Source of the DNA: Actinophytocola sp036555685
GTDB taxonomy: Bacteria; Actinomycetota; Actinomycetes; Mycobacteriales; Pseudonocardiaceae
Length of the DNA stretch: 64,000 nt
Reading direction: 5' to 3'
Assembly (NCBI RefSeq): GCF_036555685.1
Contig: NZ_DATBKY010000016.1
Location: 1-64,000 of the forward strand
The notes beneath the pieces are model-generated. The model had not been told where the DNA came from. It made no database searches and saw only the letters and a list, made by a program, of their open reading frames with translations. Shown piece by piece: positions 25,119 through 33,369 of the stretch. The position numbers were made by a program, and so were the translations under genes. Within the stretch, counting starts at the first letter, position 1. Every line of letters starts with the position of its first letter.

Positions 25119-26405
25119 ATGGCGCCATCAGGCATGACCGGTGAGCAGATCTGGAACAACTTCCACAGCGGCACCGGGGACGACGGCCGGGGGTTCACGG
25201 CGTCGGCGACACAGGTGAACGTGGTCGCGCAGGCCTACGCCGACCGCGCTGACTCGATCATGCGGCTCACCAAGCGCATGGAGGCGTCCTGGCAGGGCAA
25301 CGCCGCGGGCGCGGCGCAGCGCGGAGCCGGCCCCCTCGCGGTAGAGCATCTCGTCGCGGCCCGCGAGATCGACCGCACGCAGCAGGCGATCAACGACCAG
25401 GTCAGCGCGTTCACCACGGCCAAGTCGACGGTGATCCAGGTGCCGCCCGTGCCGGACAAGCCCGGCTTCTGGGACAACCTCACCTCGCTGGGCGGCGCGA
25501 GCGACAGCTACGAGAAGAAGATGGCCCAGGTCAACGCCGCGAACGACACGAACCTCACGGCGATGAACGTCTACGACGACGCGAGCTCGAGCGCACGCAA
25601 CGCGATGCCGACGTTCACCTCGAACCTGCGGGACGACAAGTCCGACGTCGGGATCGTGAAGCCCCCGCCGCCGCCCCCGCCGCCACCGGTCCAGCCGCCG
25701 CCCCAGACCCGGCCAACGCGGCCGGGTGGCGGGACCAACCCGCCCGGCACGTCCAACCCGCCCGGCACGAACGACCCGTCGAACCACGGCGGCACGTTCG
25801 TCCCGGCCGGCCAGAGCCACGACCCGGGCCAGAACCAGACGACGACGCCCGAGCAGACCGGTCCCGGCCTGCCCGGACGTCCTGGCGGTCCTAACGGACC
25901 CTTCGGACCGAACGGCCCGTTCGGTCCCGGTGGCCCCAACGGGCCGTTCGGTCCCAACGGTCCGGGCGGCCCCAACGGTCCATTCGGGCCGATGGGACCG
26001 GTCGGGCCCTTCGGGCCTGGCGGTCCGGGGGGCACGGGTGGCCCGCGCGGGTTCGGACCGGGCGGCTCGGGCTTCGGGCCCGGCGGTTCCGGTGGTCCGG
26101 GCTCGGGCGGGCCCGGCTCGGGTGCTGGCGGCCCGGGTGCCCGCGGCGCCGGCGGGTTCGGTTCCGGGGCCGGCGCGGGCGCCGGCGGCGCGGCTGCCGC
26201 CGAGGGCGCGGCCGCGCGTGGCGTGGGTGCCGCCGGTGCGGCCGGCGGCCGTGGCGGTGCCGGGGGCATGGGCATGGGCGGCGCCGGCCGGGGTGGCCGC
26301 GACGACGACGCCGAGCACGAGCGGCCGACGTACCTGGTCGAGCCCGACCCGCACGAGACGTTCGGCACCGACGAGATCACCGCGCCGCCGGTGATCGGCG
26401 AGTAG
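25119..26405 (+). CDS. PPE-domain-like protein with collagen-like Pro/Gly tail
   Basis: The 428-residue product has an N-terminal helical domain (about 1-180) with the WxG turn in ASWQGNAAGAAQRG, typical of PPE/WXG proteins exported by type VII secretion. A proline run follows (near 185-200), then about 200 residues of Pro, Gly, Phe and Asn repeats (NGPFGP, FGPGGP, GSGGPG), ending in an acidic tail. The repeat region has collagen-like G-x-P spacing and is probably extended. It is flanked by a small helical protein and EspG, the chaperone for PE/PPE substrates in mycobacteria. Confidence 0.78.
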   Translation: MAPSGMTGEQIWNNFHSGTGDDGRGFTASATQVNVVAQAYADRADSIMRLTKRMEASWQGNAAGAAQRGAGPLAVEHLVAAREIDRTQQAINDQVSAFTTAKSTVIQVPPVPDKPGFWDNLTSLGGASDSYEKKMAQVNAANDTNLTAMNVYDDASSSARNAMPTFTSNLRDDKSDVGIVKPPPPPPPPPVQPPPQTRPTRPGGGTNPPGTSNPPGTNDPSNHGGTFVPAGQSHDPGQNQTTTPEQTGPGLPGRPGGPNGPFGPNGPFGPGGPNGPFGPNGPGGPNGPFGPMGPVGPFGPGGPGGTGGPRGFGPGGSGFGPGGSGGPGSGGPGSGAGGPGARGAGGFGSGAGAGAGGAAAAEGAAARGVGAAGAAGGRGGAGGMGMGGAGRGGRDDDAEHERPTYLVEPDPHETFGTDEITAPPVIGE

Positions 26406-26412
26406 GGCCGCG

Positions 26413-27183
26413 GTGGTCCTGTCCCGCCCCCTGACGCTCGACGCCGAGGCGCTCGCCCGGCTCGTGCGCCTCGAGAACCTGGGGGAGCTGCACGTCACGC
26501 TCAAACCGCTGGGCGTGTGGCGCCCGCGTGCCGAGGAAGTACGGGTCGAAACCGAGACGCGAGCGCGGTTGCTGCGCGAGGGCCTGCTCGACCGGCGCGG
26601 CCGGCTCGATGTGGAGGTGGCCGCGTCGCTGGCCGTGCTCTGCCGCGCCGGCGCGGAGTTCTACGGCTGGATCAACGAGGGCGAGCGCACCCGGGCCGTG
26701 CTCGCGGCGGCCATCGGCCGGGAGGCGGTCCTCGCGATCCGCGAGGACGACGAGGTGACGATCGCGCAGATCCGGCCGGAGTCGCTGCCGCAGGTGCTGG
26801 TCGCGCAGATCCCCGACGTGCCGCCCGCGCGCGGCGAGGCGCACAACATCATGCGCTCGGAGGCCGTCGCCGCGGTCGGCGGCCGCCACCGCACCGAGGC
26901 CGGCGTGGGCAGCCGCCCCGCGCCCCGCGAGGTGCGTGCCGTCCAGCAGATCGCCGCGCTGCCCACCACCGGCGGTGGCGAGCTGTACGTGGCGGTGCGC
27001 GACCGGGCCTCGCGCCGCAGGCCGGTCGCGAACCCGTTGCGCTACGCCGACACCTCGATGGGCCGCTGGCTCAACCTCATGTCCGACGCGGGTGGCGGGG
27101 AGCAGCGCGTGCTGGTCGCCCCGGCCACGAAGGCCGACCTGATCCGCCGGCTGCAGGAGATGCACCGGTCGCTGGCCGGGTGA
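26413..27183 (+). CDS. ESX secretion-associated chaperone EspG-like
   Basis: The 256-residue product resembles the EspG family: VLSRPLTLDAEALARLVRLENLGELHVTL (split across 1-30), REGLLDRRGRLDVEVAASL, AEFYGWINEGERTRAVLAA and a C-terminal ADLIRRLQEMHRSL. In mycobacteria EspG binds the PPE half of PE-PPE pairs in the cytosol and keeps them soluble for ESX export. GTG 26413 starts seven bases after the PPE stop, so the three genes form one unit. No EccC, EccB, EccD, EccE or mycosin gene is nearby. Confidence 0.82.
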   Translation: MVLSRPLTLDAEALARLVRLENLGELHVTLKPLGVWRPRAEEVRVETETRARLLREGLLDRRGRLDVEVAASLAVLCRAGAEFYGWINEGERTRAVLAAAIGREAVLAIREDDEVTIAQIRPESLPQVLVAQIPDVPPARGEAHNIMRSEAVAAVGGRHRTEAGVGSRPAPREVRAVQQIAALPTTGGGELYVAVRDRASRRRPVANPLRYADTSMGRWLNLMSDAGGGEQRVLVAPATKADLIRRLQEMHRSLAG

Positions 27184-27187
27184 GCCG

Positions 27188-27661
27188 TCAGCCGGTGCCC
27201 GACTCCGGCTTCGTGACCGCACGCAGCCGCGCCAGGGCGCGGTGCTGGGTGAGGCGGACGCCGGCCGGCGACATGCCGATGGCCTCCGCGGTCTCCTCGG
27301 TGGACAGCCCGACGACCGTGCGCAGGATGACGACGTCGCGCTGGGCGGCCGGCAGCCGGTCCAGCGGGTGGCCGGGTCGCGGCCCTGCCACGCCGTCCAC
27401 CGTGGCCGCGGCGATGTCGTACACGAAGGCGAGGAAGGGCCTGCTCTGGTCGGGATAGCGGGGGAGCGCGGCCAGCACCGAGAGGCACGCGCGCTGCGCG
27501 ATCTCGTCGGCGGCCAGGAAGGTCCCGCCGTCGCCGCCGAGCCGCGCCCGGCAGTAGCGCCCGACGATCGGGCGGAAGGCGGCCAGCAAGCGCTCGACGG
27601 CCCGGGGGTCTCCCCCGAGCGCGGCAGGCAGGTTGGTTCGCAGAGCTTCGCGGTATGTCAT
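27188..27661 (-). CDS. Compact sigma-70 family (ECF-type) sigma factor
   Basis: The 157-residue protein has a sigma region 2 (AADEIAQRACLSVLAALPRY ... FLAFVYDIAAATV) and a region 4 HTH (LPAAQRDVVILRTVVGLST, ETAEAIGMSPAGVRLTQHRAL). Length and arrangement resemble the short ShbA-type sigma factors of Streptomyces. No anti-sigma gene is adjacent; the neighbouring genes on the other strand encode small membrane proteins. It is convergent with espG (four bases between stops). Confidence 0.8.
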   Translation of the reverse strand: MTYREALRTNLPAALGGDPRAVERLLAAFRPIVGRYCRARLGGDGGTFLAADEIAQRACLSVLAALPRYPDQSRPFLAFVYDIAAATVDGVAGPRPGHPLDRLPAAQRDVVILRTVVGLSTEETAEAIGMSPAGVRLTQHRALARLRAVTKPESGTG

Positions 27662-27739
27662 CGTCCATGCTTCGGCGCGGTGCTTCCCCCAGGCTGCGCC
27701 GGACGCCGAGGCTACCGCACGACCCCGTACCGTTGGCGT

Positions 27740-28123
27740 GTGGACACGTGGACCTCGTGGCTCGCTCTGGTGCTGGTCCTCGCGGCTTCAGTGGTGCTCG
27801 TCCGCGCCGTCGTCGAGGTGCGCAGGCTGCGTGCGGACGTCGCCGCTCTCGAGGAGCACGCCGGCGAGGTCGCCGGCGAGCTCGGCGCGCTGCCGCCCGA
27901 GCTCTCCCGGACCTTCGGCACCGGCGCACGGCACCTGATCTCCGTGGAGATCCTCAACCTCTTCGAGCTCGCGCACCGGGAAAGCGCGCTCACCCGGCCG
28001 CTCACCGCGCTCACCCCGCGGCTGCTGCGGGACGTGGTGCATCGGCGGATCATCGGCCGCGTCCGGCAGAACCTGAACGAGCAGGGCGTCCGGGCCGACG
28101 TGCGGTTGCACCGTGCTCGCTGA
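27740..28123 (+). CDS. Small membrane protein with coiled coil
   Basis: The 127-residue product has one N-terminal transmembrane helix (about 4-26: TSWLALVLVLAASVVLVRAV), a coiled-coil segment with heptad leucines (about 28-52) and a soluble C-terminal part with HLISVEILNLFELAHRESAL. GTG 27740 is divergent from the sigma gene by 78 bases. It overlaps the next gene by 11 bases. No function is recognised; co-occurrence with the sigma factor could mean a membrane-linked control pair (inference). Confidence 0.65.
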   Translation: MDTWTSWLALVLVLAASVVLVRAVVEVRRLRADVAALEEHAGEVAGELGALPPELSRTFGTGARHLISVEILNLFELAHRESALTRPLTALTPRLLRDVVHRRIIGRVRQNLNEQGVRADVRLHRAR

Positions 28124-28355
28124 GCTGACCGTCGCCGCCGGGGTGCTCCTCACGGCGGCCGCCGCCGCGCTCCTGGTCTGGGCGCGGCGGCTGCGCAAGA
28201 CGGTGCGCAGGGCCGACTGGCTGCTCACCCGCGCGTCGCTGGCGGTCGCCGAGGCGCGGCGGGCGAGCATCACGGTCGGCGGCTCACAGCTGGTCGATCA
28301 CCTGCTGGGCGGTGTTGCTCGGAATCGCGAAGCCGATCCCGACGCTTCCGGCTGA
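28113..28355 (+). CDS. Small single-span membrane protein
   Basis: An 80-residue product with an N-terminal hydrophobic helix (AELTVAAGVLLTAAAAALLVW) followed by basic and amphipathic helices (RRLRKTVRRADWLLTRASLAV). It starts at GTG inside the previous gene and its last 72 bases overlap the convergent htrA-like gene, so the true end may carry little constraint. Coding is plausible from the overlap start and codon bias. Confidence 0.5.
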   Translation: MLAELTVAAGVLLTAAAAALLVWARRLRKTVRRADWLLTRASLAVAEARRASITVGGSQLVDHLLGGVARNREADPDASG

Positions 28356-29216
28356 CCCGTCCGGTCCGGACACGGGGGAGTAGATCGCCGAGTTGATGCC
28401 GACCACCTCGCCGGCCGCGTTGAACAGCGGGCCGCCGGAGTTCCCCTGGTTGATCGACGCGTCGGTCTGGATCGCCTTGTAGCTCACGGTGTTCTGCGAG
28501 CTCTGGTCCTCCTGCTGCATGTACGGGAACGGGCTGTTCTCGTCCTGCTGCTGCGGTTCCTGCTCCTCGCCCGGCACGGTCACGTCGCGGTTGAGCGCGC
28601 TGACGATGCCCGTGGTCACGGTCCCCTGCAGGCCGGCGGGCGAGCCGATGGCGATGACCTCGTCGCCGACGTGCACGGAGCTCGAGTCGGCGAACTTCGC
28701 CGGGGCCAGTCCGGAGACGCCGTCGGCCTGGATGACCGCGAGGTCGCTCGACGGGTCGGTGCCCACGACATGCGCGTCCACGGTCTTGCCGTCGGCGAGC
28801 GTCACGGAGAGCTGCTCCGCGCCCGCGACGACGTGGTTGTTCGTGAGGATGCGGCCGTCGGCGCTGATGATGACGCCCGAGCCGACGCCCTGCGCGTTCG
28901 CGGTCCGCATGTTCACCTGGACGACGCTGTTCTGGACCTTGGCGACGACGGAGCTGACGTCGACCGGCCTGGTGTCCGACGTCGTGGCGGCCGGTGCCGA
29001 GGTGGTCTGGACGGCGGCGCCGTCGTCGCCCGCGACGAGCGCGCCCACCGTGCCGCCGATCCCGCCCGCGGCGAGCGTGGCGGCGGCGAGCAGGGCGACG
29101 GTGTTGCGGCGGAAGCGGTTCTTCTTCTGCGGCGGCTCCGGCGGCAGGACGCCTGAGCCGGGATAGGTCCACGGCGGGATCGGTGGCTGTCTGGGGGGCA
29201 GGTAAGTCTCGGTCAT
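28284..29216 (-). CDS. HtrA/DegP-like serine protease lacking a PDZ domain
   Basis: The 310-residue protein has a proline-rich cytoplasmic N-terminus, one transmembrane anchor (about 38-62) and a trypsin-like protease domain outside the membrane. The catalytic triad is visible: H128 in TNNHVV, D158 in SSDLAVI and S260 in GNSGGPL. Actinobacterial HtrA proteins usually continue into one PDZ domain after AQQVIDQL; here the stop codon follows immediately at residue 310. An acidic Gln-rich loop (about 215-240) is inserted. The lack of PDZ suggests constitutive or differently regulated activity. Confidence 0.88.
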   Translation of the reverse strand: MTETYLPPRQPPIPPWTYPGSGVLPPEPPQKKNRFRRNTVALLAAATLAAGGIGGTVGALVAGDDGAAVQTTSAPAATTSDTRPVDVSSVVAKVQNSVVQVNMRTANAQGVGSGVIISADGRILTNNHVVAGAEQLSVTLADGKTVDAHVVGTDPSSDLAVIQADGVSGLAPAKFADSSSVHVGDEVIAIGSPAGLQGTVTTGIVSALNRDVTVPGEEQEPQQQDENSPFPYMQQEDQSSQNTVSYKAIQTDASINQGNSGGPLFNAAGEVVGINSAIYSPVSGPDGSAGSVGIGFAIPSNTAQQVIDQL

Positions 29217-29295
29217 GCCTCTACATTGAGGCCGCTACCTGGGAAGAGTCTGTGAGTAGCCGGAGGCCTCACCAAGAAGTTGCCGTGGATTGCCG

Positions 29296-29326
29296 TTGAC
29301 TCCGGAATCGGTAAGTTGTAACTTAC
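29296..29326 (+). promoter_or_regulatory. Promoter and operator of the ArsR gene
   Basis: TTGACT (29296-29301) and TAACTT (29319-29324) are spaced 17 bases apart. A perfect inverted repeat GTAAGTT-GT-AACTTAC (29311-29326) covers the -10 element, as expected for an autorepressed ArsR operator. The predicted transcription start (about 29331) coincides with the GTG start codon at 29332, implying a leaderless mRNA. Confidence 0.7.
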
Positions 29327-29331
29327 GGTTC

Positions 29332-29676
29332 GTGTCGACTTACCAAGTGGCCGCGCTCGGCGCGCTCGGCGATCCCACCCGCCGGGCGATCTTCGAGCTG
29401 CTGGTGACCCGGCCGCGGGCCGTCGGTGAGTTGGCGAACGAGCTGCCGGTGAGCCGGCCGGCCGTCTCACAGCACCTGAAGGTGCTCAAGGAGGTGGGTC
29501 TGGTGACCGACCACGCACAAGGCACCCGCCGGCTCTACCGGGTCGAACGCCGCGGCATCGCGGCACTACGCGAATACCTCGACCGCCTCTGGGACGACGC
29601 GCTCCTCGCGTTCGCCACGGAGGTCGAGCGTGGCGACGACACAGCCGCCGAGAACGCCGACAAGGAGCAGTCATGA
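29332..29676 (+). CDS. ArsR-family transcriptional repressor
   Basis: The 114-residue winged-helix protein has GALGDPTRRAIFELLVTRPR, VGELANELPVSRPAVSQHLKVLKEVGL (read as two adjacent blocks) and the wing GTRRLYRVERRG. It lacks the cysteine metal sites of arsenic sensors and belongs to the ArsR group paired with AHSA1-type proteins. It overlaps the next gene by four bases (ATGA). The palindromic operator overlaps its own promoter. Confidence 0.9.
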   Translation: MSTYQVAALGALGDPTRRAIFELLVTRPRAVGELANELPVSRPAVSQHLKVLKEVGLVTDHAQGTRRLYRVERRGIAALREYLDRLWDDALLAFATEVERGDDTAAENADKEQS

Positions 29677-30146
29677 CAACCGAGACCAAGAACCTCACCA
29701 TCACGAAGACGATCACCGTGCGGGCCGGCCGGGAGCACGCGTTCACCGTGTTCACCGAGCGGTTCTTCAGCTGGTGGCCGAAGGGCCACCACATCGGCGA
29801 GGCCGACCTCGCCGACGCGGTCATCGAGCCGCGCGAGGGCGGCCGCTGGTACGAGCGCGGCGCGGACGGCAAGGAATGCGACTGGGGCCGGGTGCTGGGC
29901 TGGGAACCGCCGGGCCGGCTCGAGCTGTCCTGGCACCTGAACGGCGACTGGGCCTACGACCCAGACCCCGCGAAGGCCAGCGAGATCGAGGTCCGGTTCG
30001 TCGCCGAGTCGGCCGACGTGACCCGCGTCGAGCTCGAACACCGGCACATCGAGCGGCACGACAAGGCCGACGACGTACTCAGCGGCGTCGGCGGGTCGGG
30101 CGGCTGGAGCGGCATCCTGGCGGCGTTTGCGGCGCAGGCCGCCTGA
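29673..30146 (+). CDS. SRPBCC (AHSA1-like) domain protein
   Basis: The 157-residue START/Bet v1-like protein begins with LTITKTITVRAGREHAFTVF, followed by FFSWWPKGHHIG, EPREGGRWYERGADG and LGWEPPGRLELSWHL, typical of AHSA1-type SRPBCC proteins that bind small hydrophobic ligands. It is translationally coupled to the ArsR gene. The pair is common in actinobacteria and probably forms a ligand-response unit; the ligand is unknown. Confidence 0.88.
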   Translation: MTTETKNLTITKTITVRAGREHAFTVFTERFFSWWPKGHHIGEADLADAVIEPREGGRWYERGADGKECDWGRVLGWEPPGRLELSWHLNGDWAYDPDPAKASEIEVRFVAESADVTRVELEHRHIERHDKADDVLSGVGGSGGWSGILAAFAAQAA

Positions 30147-30163
30147 CCGCTTAGGGTCTGGGG

Positions 30164-32320
30164 GTGACCAACGAGAGCTCCTTTCTCCGCCTCCAGGCGC
30201 GGACCCAGCGGTTCACCCTCGGCACCCCGCGAGGCTTCCAGGTGTCGCCGGACGGTGCGCGCGTGCTGTTCCTGCGCTCGGCGTCCGGCGAGGACCGCCG
30301 GCACATCCTGTGGCGGCTGGACGTGCGCAGCGGCGTGGAGACCCGCCTCGCCGACCCCGCCGAGCTGCTGGGGCAGGGTGACGAGGACCTGCCGCCGGAG
30401 GAGCGCGCCCGCCGCGAGCGCAGCCGGGAGCAGGGCGGCGGCGTGGTCGGCGGCGCCGCGGACGCGGACGTGCGGATCGTCGCGTTCGCGTTGTCCGGCA
30501 GGCTCTTCGTGGTCGACGCGGTCACCGGCGAGAACCCCCGGGAGCTCGCCACCGCGCCCGGCGTGATCGACCCGCGGCCCGACCCGACCGGCCGCCACGT
30601 CGCGTACGTGTCCGGTGGCGCGCTGCGGGTCGTGGACGTGGACGGGACCGGCGACCGGGCACTCGCCGAACCGTCCGGCCCGGACGAGGCGTGTGGCGTC
30701 GCGGAGTTCATCGCGGCGGAGGAGATGGGCCGCGCGCGGGGGTACTGGTGGTCGCCCGACGGCACCCGGCTGCTGGTCGCCTTCACCGACAAGAGCCCGG
30801 TACGCCGCTTCCACATCGCCGACCCCGCCAACCCGGAGACCGAGCCGAACGTGGTGGCCTACCCGGCGGCCGGCACCGACAACGTCGAGGTCCGGCTCGC
30901 CGTGCTGAGCCTCGACCGCGACGACGTGTCCCGCGTGGACGTCGATTGGCACGGCGGCGAGCTGCCCTACCTCGTCACCGCGAACTGGACCGCCGCGGGC
31001 CCGCCGCTGATCGCCCTGCAGAGCCGCGACCAGAAGCGGCTGGAGCTCCGCTCGGTCGACCCGGCCACCGGCGTCACCACGCTGCTCGCCACGGAGACCG
31101 ACGACACCTGGGTGGAGATCGCGCCCGGCGTGCCGGCGTGGACGCCCGACGGCCGGCTCGTGCGCATCGGTGTCAGCCAGGGCGGCTACCGGCTCGTCGT
31201 GGACGACAAGGAGATCACCCCGCCCTCGATGAACGTGCGCGCGGTGCTCGACATCGGCCGCAACGTCGGCACCGACATCCTGTTCACCGCCACCGAGTCC
31301 GACCCGACGCAGGTGCACGTCTACCACTACGACGACGCCGGCATCACCCGCGTGTCCACTTCGGACGGTGTGCACTCGGCGGCGCGCGGCGGAGCCACGA
31401 CCGTGCTGTCGTCGTGGACGCTGGACCGGGCGGGCGTCACCGTCGAGCTGCTGCGCGGCGTCGGCGACGTCGCGGAGCGGATCGGCCAGGTGGAGTCGCG
31501 CGCGGTCGACCCGGGCGTGACGCCGAACGTGCGGCTCCTGACCCTCGGCAAGCGCGAGCTGCGGGCCGCGCTGGTGTTTCCCACCGGGCACGAGCCGGGC
31601 AGCGGCAAGCTGCCGGTCCTGCTCGACCCGTACGGCGGGCCGCACGCGCAGCGGGTGCTGTCGACCCGCAACGCGTTCCTGGGCCCGCAGTGGCTCGCCG
31701 ACCAGGGCTTCGCCGTGCTGATCGCGGACGGGCGCGGCACGCCGGGCCGCGGGCCGGACTGGGACCGGCAGGTCGCCTTCGACTTCGCCGGCGCCACGCT
31801 CGACGACCAGGTCGACGCGCTGCGGGCGGCCGCCGAGCAGTACCCCGACCTCGACCTGTCCACTGTGGCCATCCGGGGCTGGTCGTACGGCGGGTACCTG
31901 GCCGCGCTCGCCGTGCTGCGCCGCCCGGACGTGTTCCACGCCGCGATCGCCGGCGCACCGGTGACCGACTGGAAGCTGTACGACACCCACTACACCGAGC
32001 GGTATCTGGGCCACCCGGACGAGAAGCCCGAGGTGTACGCGGCGAACTCGCTCATCGACGACGCCCCGAAGCTCGAGCGCCCGCTGCTGATCATCCACGG
32101 CCTCGCCGACGACAACGTCGTGGTCGCGCATTCGGTGCGGCTGTCGGCCGCGCTGGTCGCCGCCGGCCGCCCGCACGCGCTGCTGCCGCTGCCCGGCGTC
32201 ACCCACATGACCCCGCAGGACGACGAGGTGGCCGAGAACTTCATGACCATGCAGATCCAGTGGCTGCGCGACGCGCTGGGAGTGGCGCGCGAGCGGAGCG
32301 AACCACGGAGCACCGAATGA
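30164..32320 (+). CDS. S9-family prolyl oligopeptidase / DPP IV-like peptidase
   Basis: The 718-residue cytosolic serine peptidase has an N-terminal beta-propeller (about 30-450; blocks with SPDGARVLFLRS, WWSPDGTRLLVAF) and a C-terminal alpha/beta hydrolase domain. The nucleophile is in IRGWSYGGYLAAL (S about 574), the acid in HGLADDNVV (D about 648) and the histidine in GVTHM (about 681). A propeller acidic stretch FIAAEEMGRARGYWWS resembles the EE motif of dipeptidyl peptidase IV, favouring X-Pro dipeptidase activity. The LLM gene that follows overlaps by four bases. Confidence 0.9.
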   Translation: MTNESSFLRLQARTQRFTLGTPRGFQVSPDGARVLFLRSASGEDRRHILWRLDVRSGVETRLADPAELLGQGDEDLPPEERARRERSREQGGGVVGGAADADVRIVAFALSGRLFVVDAVTGENPRELATAPGVIDPRPDPTGRHVAYVSGGALRVVDVDGTGDRALAEPSGPDEACGVAEFIAAEEMGRARGYWWSPDGTRLLVAFTDKSPVRRFHIADPANPETEPNVVAYPAAGTDNVEVRLAVLSLDRDDVSRVDVDWHGGELPYLVTANWTAAGPPLIALQSRDQKRLELRSVDPATGVTTLLATETDDTWVEIAPGVPAWTPDGRLVRIGVSQGGYRLVVDDKEITPPSMNVRAVLDIGRNVGTDILFTATESDPTQVHVYHYDDAGITRVSTSDGVHSAARGGATTVLSSWTLDRAGVTVELLRGVGDVAERIGQVESRAVDPGVTPNVRLLTLGKRELRAALVFPTGHEPGSGKLPVLLDPYGGPHAQRVLSTRNAFLGPQWLADQGFAVLIADGRGTPGRGPDWDRQVAFDFAGATLDDQVDALRAAAEQYPDLDLSTVAIRGWSYGGYLAALAVLRRPDVFHAAIAGAPVTDWKLYDTHYTERYLGHPDEKPEVYAANSLIDDAPKLERPLLIIHGLADDNVVVAHSVRLSAALVAAGRPHALLPLPGVTHMTPQDDEVAENFMTMQIQWLRDALGVARERSEPRSTE

Positions 32321-33300
32321 ACCGCTGGGGCATCACGCTGCCGCTGACCGGCGTGCCGCTGGCCGCGCACCGCGACCTGGTCCGCGAGCTGGCGGACATC
32401 GGCTACACCGACGTGTGGTCCGCGGAGACCGCCGGCACGGACGCGTTCACGCCGCTCGCGCTCACCGCCGAATGGGCTGGGATGTCGCTCGACCCCGCAA
32501 GCGGGTCTTCGGCCGGACTTCGGCTCGGCACGGCCATCGCGCCCGTCTACACCCGCGGCCCGGGCCTGCTGGCCATGCAGGCAGCCACGATCGCGGAGCT
32601 CGCGCCCGGCCGGTTCGTGCTGGGCGTCGGCACCTCGACGCCGACGATCGTGACCGGCTGGAACGCCACGGCGTTCGACGAGCCGTACGCGCGCGCCCGC
32701 GACACCGTGCGCTTCCTGCGCGCGGCGCTCGTCGGCGGCAAGATCAGCGAGTCGTACGAGACGTTCTCGGTGGCGAAGTTCCGCCTCGAGCGGCCGCCGA
32801 ACCCACCGCCGCCGATCGTGCTCGCCGCGCTGCGCCCGGGCATGCTCCGCCTCGCGGCGCGCGAGGCGGACGGCGCGATCACGAACTGGCTCGCGCCCGA
32901 CGACGTGCCGACCGTGCGCTCCGCCCTCGGCGACGGGCCCGAGCTCGTGGCCCGCATCTTCGTGTGCCCCACCGACGACGCGGACGCCGCCCGCGGCCTC
33001 GGCCGCATGCTGATCAGCAGCTACCTCACCGTGCCGGTGTACGCGGCGTTCCACGAGTGGCTGGGCCGCGGCGACGCGCTCGCCAGGATGCACGAGGCGT
33101 GGGCGGCCGGTGACCGCCAGGCCGCCAACGCCGCGATCCCGGACGAGGTCGTCGACGACCTCGTCGTGTGGGGGCCGGTCGAGAAGTGCCGCGAGCGGGT
33201 GGCCGCGTACGTGGAGTCCGGTTTGGACACGCCGGTGATCGGCGTGCTGCCGACGGGTGGGGACCCGGCCGAGCTGGTCCGCTCGCTCGCCCCGGCCTGA
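32317..33300 (+). CDS. LLM-class F420-dependent oxidoreductase
   Basis: A 327-residue luciferase-like TIM barrel with WGITLPLTGVPLAAH, LRLGTAIAPVYTRGP, FVLGVGTSTPTIV and AAREADGAITNWLAPDDV. It belongs to the F420-binding LLM group and differs from the enzyme at 13878. The ATG overlaps the stop of the S9 peptidase gene, so the two are co-translated, which hints that a peptide-derived substrate is possible. The substrate is not evident. Confidence 0.85.
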   Translation: MNRWGITLPLTGVPLAAHRDLVRELADIGYTDVWSAETAGTDAFTPLALTAEWAGMSLDPASGSSAGLRLGTAIAPVYTRGPGLLAMQAATIAELAPGRFVLGVGTSTPTIVTGWNATAFDEPYARARDTVRFLRAALVGGKISESYETFSVAKFRLERPPNPPPPIVLAALRPGMLRLAAREADGAITNWLAPDDVPTVRSALGDGPELVARIFVCPTDDADAARGLGRMLISSYLTVPVYAAFHEWLGRGDALARMHEAWAAGDRQAANAAIPDEVVDDLVVWGPVEKCRERVAAYVESGLDTPVIGVLPTGGDPAELVRSLAPA

Positions 33301-33339
33301 CCCGATAGTGGTGGGCCCGCGCCCGGCCGTATTGTGGCC

Positions 33340-33358
33340 TCGAGTTAGGTGAACCTAA
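33340..33358 (+). promoter_or_regulatory. DtxR/IdeR-type iron box
   Basis: TTAGGTGAACCTAA (33345-33358) is a palindrome, and the 19-base window ending there matches 14 of 19 positions of the consensus TTAGGTTAGGCTAACCTAA. It sits 12 bases before the ATG of the first siderophore gene, over the expected promoter end, so iron-loaded repressor would block the operon. Confidence 0.8.
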
Positions 33359-33369
33359 GAAGGGGTCCG

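Noticed and set aside
24611..27183. A complete ESX (type VII) secretion cluster
   Set aside because: None of the core EccB/C/D/E or mycosin genes occurs in the flanking DNA of the window.
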